Below, one piece after another: positions 15,301-20,716 of a DNA stretch of 20,716 bases. Position numbers and translations under genes: made by a program. Location: the NCBI GenBank assembly GCA_023127875.1, contig JAGMFA010000017.1, forward strand, positions 1 through 20,716. The letters are read 5' to 3'. Each line of letters starts with the position of its first letter. Within the stretch, counting starts at the first letter, position 1. The notes beneath the pieces were generated by a model. That model did no database searches and was not told the DNA's origin. It was given only the letters and a program-made list of their open reading frames with translations. The DNA is from Candidatus Zixiibacteriota bacterium. Lineage in GTDB: Bacteria; Zixibacteria; MSB-5A5; SM1-73.

Positions 15301-16531
15301 CCGCCTGCGCGGTGATTTCGTTATGCACCACGTCTGCGCCGACAAAATCGCCGGTTAGGTATCTTCCCGATCCGGTGGTTCCCACACCCAGGATATTTAT
15401 CTTATGCTTAACTTGGTCCCCCACTATCTTCAAACCTCGTTTCACCGCCTCGATGGGTCGTCCTTCGGTCATAAGATAGATGCGGGCGATCACGTTTTTC
15501 TCTTTATTGATCGCCACCACATTGGTGGATAGGGAACCCACGTCGATTCCCAGGAAAGCATCGATTTTTTCCTCTTGCGGTATGCGGTGATTTTGGGTGA
15601 TCTCAAAATACTTGTTCTCCGGAAAGGCAAAAACCAAAGGTTCTTTTCCTTTATGTTCTCTTTTGCGAGAACTTAGATATTCATGGAGTCTGTCTAAGCC
15701 CAAAAATGGAATTCTTTCTTTATCTGTTCCCATGATGGACAAGCCTGCTCCAATGGCTCCCATCTCCTTATGCAGTTGAGGAATCACCAATTCACCAGGT
15801 GAAAGCTCGAACACGCTCTCAAAAGCCCTTCTCATCCCTGGATTGGCAGCAACGCCGCCCTGGAAGGAGACGGGTTTTTCGATCTTTTTCCCCTTGGCAA
15901 TGGAGCCTTTGAAATTTCTGGCCATGGCAAAGCACAATCCGGCAACGATATCATAGTCCGGGGTGGCGATCTGTTGAAGGTGAATCATATCCGATTTGGC
16001 GAAGACGCTGCATCGTCCAGCAATTCGAGGGGGATTTTTTGATTTCAGTGCCAGTTGTCCAAATTCTTCCTCGATGGAGATCTTCAGCCGGTTGGCTTGC
16101 TGATCCAAAAATGATCCGGTGCCAGCTGCACAGAGCGTGTTCATGGAGAAATCCTCCAGCACCGGGACTTTGGAGTTTTCATCCCAACGCAAAAGAATCA
16201 GCTTGGAATCCTCTCCTCCCATCTCGATTACGGTTCGCACCTCCGGACATAAAAAGCCGGTGGCTTTTGCCTGGGCGATTACCTCATTTACGAAGCTTCC
16301 CCCCAAGATGGAATTTATCAGCTTTCCGCCAGTGCCGGTCGTGCCTAAAGATTTTATGTCATCAGGATCGAACTGCTCAAAAAGATTTTCTAAGAGGCCC
16401 TTTAGAGTAGGAAGCGGTTGCCCATTAGATCTTTTGTAATAAGATCGAAGTATCTCCCCCTCAGGCGAGAGAAGCACCACCTTCACGCTGACCGATCCTA
16501 TGTCAATACCTAAAAACAGATTCCTTTTCAT
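12326..16531 (-). CDS. Giant acyl-CoA dehydratase activase-like protein: two BadF/HgdC ATPase domains fused to an HgdB-like region
   Basis: The 1401-residue protein carries two ASKHA ATPase domains of the BadF/BadG/BcrA/BcrD type. Domain 1 (about 5-270) has LGIDIGSVSVK, GTTGTGG, EMGGEDSK, LCAAGTGS (C134) and GRCSVFAKSD (C174). Domain 2 (about 325-585) has LGIDVGSLST, GTTGSGR, EIGGQDSK, VCAAGTGS (C450) and GERCTVFMESD (C490). In HgdC the corresponding cysteines hold a [4Fe-4S] cluster shared by two subunits, so the tandem could act as an internal dimer. A CPDCANHC cluster (607-614) precedes an HgdB-like remainder (about 675-1390) with SETCFPVK, FGCGPDS, KECYPC and NGPCRFGQYH. Activases drive ATP-coupled electron injection into 2-hydroxyacyl-CoA dehydratases or related reductases. 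No separate dehydratase subunit is nearby and the substrate is unknown. Large fusions like this occur in anaerobes. The ATG has only a weak GGA upstream. Confidence 0.92.
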   Translation of the reverse strand: MKRNLFLGIDIGSVSVKVVLLSPEGEILRSYYKRSNGQPLPTLKGLLENLFEQFDPDDIKSLGTTGTGGKLINSILGGSFVNEVIAQAKATGFLCPEVRTVIEMGGEDSKLILLRWDENSKVPVLEDFSMNTLCAAGTGSFLDQQANRLKISIEEEFGQLALKSKNPPRIAGRCSVFAKSDMIHLQQIATPDYDIVAGLCFAMARNFKGSIAKGKKIEKPVSFQGGVAANPGMRRAFESVFELSPGELVIPQLHKEMGAIGAGLSIMGTDKERIPFLGLDRLHEYLSSRKREHKGKEPLVFAFPENKYFEITQNHRIPQEEKIDAFLGIDVGSLSTNVVAINKEKNVIARIYLMTEGRPIEAVKRGLKIVGDQVKHKINILGVGTTGSGRYLTGDFVGADVVHNEITAQAVAAVSIDPKVDTIFEIGGQDSKYVSLQDGAVVDFEMNKVCAAGTGSFLQEQAEKLSINIEEEFGDLALKSKCPVNCGERCTVFMESDLVAHQQAGVPKEDLVAGLAYSIVYNYLNKVVGDKRVGNHIFFQGGVAWNKAVVAAFEMVTGKKITIPPHHDVTGAIGAAILAMDEYKGGKSTFKGFDLSEKQYSISTFECPDCANHCEIKEVRIEGEPSLFYGSRCEKYDTKRKSKRTGIPDLFKEREKILFHIHKEFVTSNSKPKERKKIGIPRTLFFYELFPYWATFFEELGFEVVLSDPTNKRIIRQGVEQVLSETCFPVKVAHGHVLNLLKKKVDYIFLPSLISMKKEDDHNRENYACPYVQALPYLIKTAINLEDYPTRLLTFPVYFQLDRNILLRTLIKLGKELKIKKRQIEKALLKAERCQEEFYRRLSLKGQEVLQNLKEDQKALVLVGRPYNTCDLELSLNLPKKLADLGVLAIPMDFLSNDPQIKMDHLPNMYWKYGQKILAASEILKNHKNLFGLYVTNFGCGPDSFIVHFFKKNLGEKHFLLIELDEHSADAGVITRCEAFLDSLKKYQPPEQKKPYLPRYKVAASGNHRTLYIPYMCDHAFAFKGAMNACGQEAHVMEESDEATLILGRKFTSGKECYPCILTTGDLLKFLRKPDIKPKEVAFFMPKANGPCRFGQYHNLHRVILDELGYRDVPIISPDSDDSYSTVSNLDGDFRKLAWKGMVATDLLIKLLHQNRPYEKNKGETDRVYRRCLGQLSRTIASRGDIEETLSWAKEMFAKIEKERKERNPIIGVVGEIYIRSNRFSNNDLVRKIEVLGGEAWVAGMGEWICYTTYMYKKQSLLERKYKEYVKGWLTDWVQKKKEHRLEKRLVGSILECHEPKTEKVLKLASPYLHESFGGEAILSIGKAIDYINQGLSGVVNTMPFTCMPGTVVTAMSKKVREDFGNFPWLNLAYEGQEDANEITRLEAFMHQARDFRKRKS

Positions 16532-16616
16532 TTTTTCCGAAGAGTTCGAATACGGTTTTCAATCCATTGGAAATTTGAGTTCGGTCAATCTCCTCTCTTC
16601 ATCAAAAATTTGACAT

Positions 16617-16645
16617 ATTATATAGTTTAAAATTTAAATTGTAAA
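16617..16645 (-). promoter_or_regulatory. Sigma-70 promoter of the activase gene
   Basis: On the minus strand TTTACA (16645-16640, five of six) is followed after exactly 17 bases by a perfect TATAAT (16622-16617). Transcription would start about 80 bases before the ATG at 16531. Confidence 0.7.
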
Positions 16646-16797
16646 GAAATTTTTTAAAAAAAATTCAAAAGAAGTTTGGTCAACGGATGAAACGGATTTT
16701 CATTCTTTACATCTGTTTAATCTGTTGGGTGATTGATTTTTTAGCTCAAAAAATATTTGCCAAAAGATTCTTAAATTGTATCTTATCTCATAGAGTT

Positions 16798-16820
16798 AGG
16801 GCAGGGGTCAACCCCCGCCC
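16798..16820. repeat. GC-rich palindrome upstream of the transporter gene
   Basis: GGGCAGGGGT and ACCCCCGCCC form an imperfect inverted repeat around a CA loop, a type of intergenic palindrome seen in many genomes. It lies within the N-terminal extension that I excluded from the transporter gene. Confidence 0.5.
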
Positions 16821-16839
16821 CAACTTGAGGATACCTCAT

Positions 16840-17727
16840 ATGCCCCTTGAAGCACTTCTGCTTATTTTAGTCTCAGCTTTTCTTCAAGCCGCTTTAAATC
16901 TTTTGATAAAGGGAAGCGAGAGAAAAGTTGCCTTCGTTGCCGGCGCCTCTTTGATCAGCCTCATACTCTATTTGCCCCTCTTCATCTGGGGACGGAATCT
17001 GTTAGGAGAACAAGGTTTCCCCAACAGTTTGTGGTTGTGGTTGGGGATTTTAACCTGCGGGGGGACGGGTATGGCCTACTATTTGTTCATAGGAAACGCC
17101 TATGATAGAGGAGACCTCTCCTTGGTCTTTCCAGTAACTCGTAGCTTTGGACCTATATTCATATTAATTTTCGCTCTGATCCTGTTGAATGAAAAAGTCT
17201 CCTATTTGGGGCTTTTAGGCATCCTGATTACCATATTCGGCTCTTATGTGATACATCTCCCATCTTTCAGGCTGTCTCATCTCTCCTTACCTTTCAAAGC
17301 TTTCAAAAGTAAAGCCTTTCTTTTCTCCATGTGCGCAGGGGCGTGCACGGCCACCTATTCGCTGATAAACAAAAAGAACTTAGAGGCGGTGGAACCGTTC
17401 ACTTTGTATTATCTGATAATTGGCTGCATAACTTTGTTTTTGGTGATGTCTCTTCTGATAAGGAAGAAAACGAACCAAATCAAAGATGAAATCAAACACA
17501 ACCTGAAAAATCTTTTCCTGATGGGATTCTTTGGCTTTATCAGCGCCGCTCTGTTTCTCTATGCTTTGCAGATGGGAAAGGTCAGTTATCTGGGGTCGGC
17601 AAGAAACATAAGCATCGTTTTTGGCGTGATTTTGGGAAGCTTGTTTCTCCAAGAGGGCTACGGAAAGATAAGATTTTTTGCTTCCCTTTTGATCCTCGCC
17701 GGTATATTTCTGCTTTCTCTCAATTAA
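16840..17727 (+). CDS. EamA/DMT-superfamily membrane transporter
   Basis: The 295-residue protein is almost entirely hydrophobic, with about ten transmembrane helices in two halves, the usual DMT layout. The first half includes GGTGMAYYLFIGNAYDRGDLSLVFPVTRSFGPIFILIFALILLNEKVS, broken here only for description: key points are the short loop after helix 3, the proline in the fourth helix and the NEK end of an EamA repeat. The second half repeats this with YALQMGKVSYLGSARNISIVFG and LFLQEG. The family exports or imports small metabolites such as amino acids, nucleotide sugars or drugs; the substrate cannot be read. I start at ATG 16840 because GAGGA at 16827-16831 precedes it. A longer frame from 16687 would add 51 residues through an AACGGATGAAACGG repeat and a GC palindrome. 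It is divergent from the activase gene. Confidence 0.87.
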   Translation: MPLEALLLILVSAFLQAALNLLIKGSERKVAFVAGASLISLILYLPLFIWGRNLLGEQGFPNSLWLWLGILTCGGTGMAYYLFIGNAYDRGDLSLVFPVTRSFGPIFILIFALILLNEKVSYLGLLGILITIFGSYVIHLPSFRLSHLSLPFKAFKSKAFLFSMCAGACTATYSLINKKNLEAVEPFTLYYLIIGCITLFLVMSLLIRKKTNQIKDEIKHNLKNLFLMGFFGFISAALFLYALQMGKVSYLGSARNISIVFGVILGSLFLQEGYGKIRFFASLLILAGIFLLSLN

Positions 17728-18120
17728 ATCTACAAGAAGTCAGAACTTTAAATCATTGAGAATTTTCTCCTGCTCGTTGATCCTGTCTTTAAAACCTGCT
17801 TTCATCCTCTTGTTCTCTGTTCAGTTTTTCCATTCAAATGAAAGAGGGGCAAGCAAACCTAAATTCTCCAAGACTCCAAAAGTATTTTACTCCCAGCACC
17901 CTTTGCACAATTTTCTTTTCTATCCGAACAAATTTTGTGCGAAGCGAAGATTAAGGAAAAAATTGGGCGATAAAACCAAGAGTGTTAACTGTTTGAGTAT
18001 ACATTGGTTAGGGTGTCCGTCTAAAGTTATTCTTTAATCGGATAAGTTTGGCACAGGGCTTGCTATAGTAATTAGGCGAGGACTGTGATAGAAGTTGTTT
18101 ATAGATGTGGAGGTGTGAAA
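17728..18120. other. 393-base intergenic region
   Basis: It contains the sigma-54 promoter at 18049-18064 and the RBS of the next gene. A 93-codon frame at 17756-18037 has no RBS and a composition unlike its neighbours, so I do not call it. I see no clear terminator after the transporter gene and no tRNA or repeat array here. Confidence 0.55.
18049..18064 (+). promoter_or_regulatory. Sigma-54 (RpoN) promoter
   Basis: TGGCAC (18049-18054) and TTGCT (18060-18064) match the -24/-12 consensus TGGCAC-N5-TTGC(A/T). The invariant GG (18050-18051) and GC (18062-18063) are separated by exactly ten bases. Transcription would start near 18075, about 45 bases before the ATG at 18121. A TATAGT overlaps the end (18064-18069) but has no -35 partner. 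It implies control by an enhancer-binding activator, which is not in the window. Confidence 0.65.
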
Positions 18121-18939
18121 ATGAAAAAGATTTTCCTAATGTTGCTCCCTATACTTGGGTCAGCTTTCATTTTCAGCGGTTGTGATGATGATGTCTACAT
18201 AGTTCGACCGGATTATACCCCTCCCTCAGTGCCCAAGGGAATTTATAGCATTACGGCAGATGAGGCAGTATATTTGTTCTGGGAGGAAAACGATGAGAAG
18301 GATTTCAAAGAATATCGTATATATAGAAGGGTGGAGGGAGACGACTATTACTATAGGATCGCTATAACTAGGATAGCCGAATATGTAGACTGGGATGTGG
18401 AAAACGGAAACACCTATTTCTATGCTGTGACGGCCAGGGATAAACACGGAAATGAGAGCGATTTTTCGGATATAGCCTTTGATACTCCCCGACCAGAGGG
18501 ATTCGATTGGCGGATGTATGATTATTTTCACAAGCCGTCCCTTTCAGGCTTTGATTTCTCCAAGCCAGAGGTTCTGCACTGGCAGGATGATTCCGCAGAT
18601 ATTTATCTGGAATATGATGATGATCTGGAAACCTTCTTTTTATGGGTGGCGAACAACCAAACGGATATTCAGGATTTTGGCTACACGGATGACTTAGATG
18701 ATGTGGACTGGTCACCTTTGAAAGGCTGGTCCAATGTTGGCTGGGTGGAGGTGATAGAGGGGCATTCCTACATAATTTGGACCGCGAACGATCATTATGC
18801 CAAGCTCAGAGTAAATGAAATTGTAGACGACATCAAGATATATTTTGACTGGGCATATCAGGTCGATGGTGGAAATCAAGAGCTTGCTCCCCGGCCACCT
18901 CATGGAGAGAATTATTTGAGGGTGGCTGTGAAAAAATAG
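18121..18939 (+). CDS. Lipoprotein with a fibronectin type III domain
   Basis: The 272-residue product begins with a lipoprotein signal peptide ending IFSGC (lipid-anchored C21), followed by aspartates (DDD). Residues about 34-122 form an FN3 domain: PPSVPKGIYSITADEAVYLFW, EYRIYRR and NGNTYFYAVTARDKHGNES are its typical strands. The remainder (about 125-272) is rich in Asp, Tyr and Trp (DDLDDVDWSPLKGWSNVGW) and looks like a second beta-domain of unknown type. ATG 18121 is chosen over ATG 18085 because GGAGGTG sits seven bases before it and the signal peptide then starts at residue 1. It probably faces the periplasm or cell surface and mediates binding. A sigma-54 promoter lies upstream, and the next gene starts 97 bases downstream. 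Confidence 0.87.
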   Translation: MKKIFLMLLPILGSAFIFSGCDDDVYIVRPDYTPPSVPKGIYSITADEAVYLFWEENDEKDFKEYRIYRRVEGDDYYYRIAITRIAEYVDWDVENGNTYFYAVTARDKHGNESDFSDIAFDTPRPEGFDWRMYDYFHKPSLSGFDFSKPEVLHWQDDSADIYLEYDDDLETFFLWVANNQTDIQDFGYTDDLDDVDWSPLKGWSNVGWVEVIEGHSYIIWTANDHYAKLRVNEIVDDIKIYFDWAYQVDGGNQELAPRPPHGENYLRVAVKK

Positions 18940-19036
18940 GGTCAAGGGTCAAGAATAAAGAGATAATAGTGTTGGATGAGGATTTTGATCAAAAAGGTAC
19001 CGCCTATTTGGGTGCCAAGAAAAAGGAGTGAGTAAG

Positions 19037-20515
19037 ATGTTGAAAATAAACAGATTAAGAACGATCATTTTAATCTTTAGCTTATGCTTTTCTGCAAGCT
19101 TGTTTTGGGGGATAAGAAGCTTTGCCCAAGCAAGCGGAGGCATTGTCAAGGATTATGATGATTCCCATGGAGTGAAACATAGGGTAATTTCCGATCCCTA
19201 CTTAGACATTGAAGTGTGGGTGGATAAGGGAGAGGGAGCCACTTACTATCCGGGTGAGGACATAAAGGTCTATTTCCAGACTTCTCGTGACTGCTACGTG
19301 GTGCTCTACAACATAGATTCCAGAGGATATGTCCATCTGCTCTATCCTTTAGATGAAGGAGCTGATTTTTACGTAGAGGGTGGAAGGGTTTACAGAATTC
19401 CGGATAGATTCGATGATTACGATCTGACCGTAAATGGACCGGAGGGAGTGGAGTACATCCAGGCAGTGGCAAGTCTTAGGCCTTTAGATCTTCCTAATTT
19501 TCCAGGTGAATATATATATGAAGGTGAAGTATATGCATATCACCTGGATGGAGAAGACCCATTTGAATTCATGGCGGAGGTGAATGCTGAGATTGCCCAG
19601 TTCGATTATGCCTCGGATGTATGCATATTCAGTGTAGAATACAGACACCCCAAGTGGTATTACTGGCCCCGGGAGGTATATGTGGACCGTCCGGTCGACA
19701 TATATTGGGGAGGCGTTTATTTCGGTTATCCCTGGGGGGTGGAGATATGGATTGACGGGGTGTTCTACGGGATCACGCCCATAACCATTCCCGCACTGGT
19801 GGTGGGAAGACATTACGTAAGCTTCTGGTATCATGGATGCTGGATATGGAGAGACTGGTTTCGTGTGAGAAGGCACTGCACCATAACAGTATGGGCCGAT
19901 TGTTATGATAGATACTGGTACGTGCACGAGAGATTTGTGGAGAAAAGCTACCGGGCGGAAAAAGCCAAAAGAAGGAGGGGAATTGGAAAAACGGGTGGAT
20001 TGGTGAAGCCGGTCAAACTCGTGGAGAAGAGAAGATTGGCTAAGGTTGAGGTCTCACGCATCAAAAAAGATAAAGAATTCAGAAGGGAGGTATCAACAAA
20101 ACGAAGGGGATTTAAGGATCGTCACACTCCTTCACGCCTCACCACAAAACCAAAGCCGAGCAAAATGGAAAAGACTGCCAAGGCTAAAAGTATCCGGAGG
20201 TCTTTGTCTTCCGAAAAAGTCAAATCCCTAGATAAGGGTGATAAAAGAAAAGCACAAGTAAAGAAAATTAGACCAGAACGTAAAACGTCGAAAAAGATAA
20301 AAAAGGATCAAAAATTTACCCGACCAAAACAGCCATCAAAAGCCCCACAGAAAATTCACAAAGGTGAAAGCTCTAAGCTAAAGAGCAGTAAGGCAAAAAT
20401 AAACACAAGAGAAAAAAGTGTGCCAAAATCGACCAGTATCAGGTCCACAGGATCCTCCGGAAAAGCTCATGTCAAGGAGGCAAAGGGTAGTAAGCCGGAA
20501 AAGAGAAGAAGATGA
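19037..20515 (+). CDS. Secreted DUF4384/PEGA-like protein with a long basic tail
   Basis: The 492-residue protein has a signal peptide (about 1-32, cleavage near SFAQA). A DUF4384-type domain follows (about 55-155: YYPGEDIKVYFQTSRDCYVVLYN, then GYVHLLYPLD). A Trp/Tyr-rich segment (about 200-300) contains a PEGA-like repeat (VEIWIDGVFYGITPITIPALVVGRHYVSFW, key points WIDG, GITP and the GRHYV strand). The last 190 residues are low-complexity and dominated by Lys, Arg and Ser. DUF4384 and PEGA domains occur in envelope proteins of unknown function; the basic tail could bind anionic polymers. The start at ATG 19037 has AAGGAG eight bases upstream; GTG 19028 would add three residues but overlaps that RBS. 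It probably shares a transcript with the FN3 lipoprotein gene. Confidence 0.85.
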   Translation: MLKINRLRTIILIFSLCFSASLFWGIRSFAQASGGIVKDYDDSHGVKHRVISDPYLDIEVWVDKGEGATYYPGEDIKVYFQTSRDCYVVLYNIDSRGYVHLLYPLDEGADFYVEGGRVYRIPDRFDDYDLTVNGPEGVEYIQAVASLRPLDLPNFPGEYIYEGEVYAYHLDGEDPFEFMAEVNAEIAQFDYASDVCIFSVEYRHPKWYYWPREVYVDRPVDIYWGGVYFGYPWGVEIWIDGVFYGITPITIPALVVGRHYVSFWYHGCWIWRDWFRVRRHCTITVWADCYDRYWYVHERFVEKSYRAEKAKRRRGIGKTGGLVKPVKLVEKRRLAKVEVSRIKKDKEFRREVSTKRRGFKDRHTPSRLTTKPKPSKMEKTAKAKSIRRSLSSEKVKSLDKGDKRKAQVKKIRPERKTSKKIKKDQKFTRPKQPSKAPQKIHKGESSKLKSSKAKINTREKSVPKSTSIRSTGSSGKAHVKEAKGSKPEKRRR

Positions 20516-20716
20516 AAATTTTTTTGCTTTCTGGGGATGTTCCCCAAACGGGCACGTCCGTGCATGGCTGGCAGGCTTCGACAAGGAAACAAACGGCGGG
20601 CGGAAGGAGATCTGTCTGGAGCAGAAGTTTGGCTTTTCGCAGTCTGGGTGAATCGAGCAAATATAGAGAAGGGTTTGTAGCCGCAGGCTTTAGGAGCTGT
20701 TGAAAAACCCTATTGG
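20516..20716. repeat. Intergenic repeat sequence at the right edge
   Basis: TGGGGA TGT TCCCCA forms a perfect palindrome at 20532-20546. CATGGCTGGCAGGCTTC (20563-20579) is identical to 12207-12223. The preceding T-run lies on the wrong side of the hairpin for a terminator of the gene before it. No credible gene is seen. Confidence 0.5.

Noticed and set aside
14693..15479. Plus-strand frames of 137 and 142 codons
   Set aside because: They are antisense to the well-supported activase gene and show no domain of their own.
16687..16839. N-terminal extension of the EamA transporter
   Set aside because: It encodes repeat-derived sequence and a GC palindrome, whereas ATG 16840 has its own RBS and gives the family's usual length.
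17756..18037. 93-codon frame upstream of the FN3 lipoprotein
   Set aside because: No RBS, unusual start context and no recognisable domain; best treated as non-coding.

Overview
The window looks like chromosome from a Gram-negative bacterium of the FCB superphylum or a nearby candidate phylum (for example Zixibacteria, KSB1, Marinimicrobia or WOR-3). This placement is inference. It rests on a secreted protein ending in the NPFNPTT / FlgD-like C-terminal sorting domain, a DUF5683 membrane protein, lipoproteins with cysteine-ended signal peptides, a HEAT-repeat/HD-GYP gene pair and moderate GC. I see no rRNA, tRNA, CRISPR array, transposase, integrase or phage gene. Starts are often TTG, and several were moved inward from the longest reading frame because of a ribosome binding site (RBS) or family alignment.

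Layout. 1-2800: a DapL-like PLP aminotransferase behind a near-consensus sigma-70 promoter, a putative lipoprotein of unknown function, and a small zinc-ribbon/DUF2007 protein. 2960-6234: a two-gene unit encoding a HEAT-repeat protein and an HD-GYP protein; their N-terminal regions look related, so they may form one signalling module. 6311-6850 (minus): a DUF5683 membrane protein. 7303-9863: folB, folK, a deoxynucleoside kinase and panB. This combines folate biosynthesis with the methylene-tetrahydrofolate-dependent first step of pantothenate synthesis and a nucleotide-salvage kinase. 10148-11692: a secreted right-handed beta-helix protein with a type-9-style C-terminus, flanked on both sides by related intergenic repeats. 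11693-12325: 633 bases without a gene, packed with hairpins and dispersed repeats. 12326-16531 (minus): a 1401-residue fusion of two BadF/HgdC-type activase domains with a 2-hydroxyacyl-CoA-dehydratase-like region, behind a clear sigma-70 promoter. 16840-17727: an EamA/DMT-type transporter. 18121-20515: an FN3 lipoprotein with a good sigma-54 promoter, followed by a secreted DUF4384/PEGA-like protein with a long lysine/arginine-rich tail.

The strongest leads for something undescribed are the HEAT/HD-GYP pair with a shared N-terminal domain, the sigma-54-linked envelope pair at the right end, the paired long hairpins and the 29-base duplication next to the activase gene, and the GC-rich structured leader before folB. 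No complete novel defence or mobile system is evident. All repeat and promoter calls come from reading by eye; no alignment or folding program was run.
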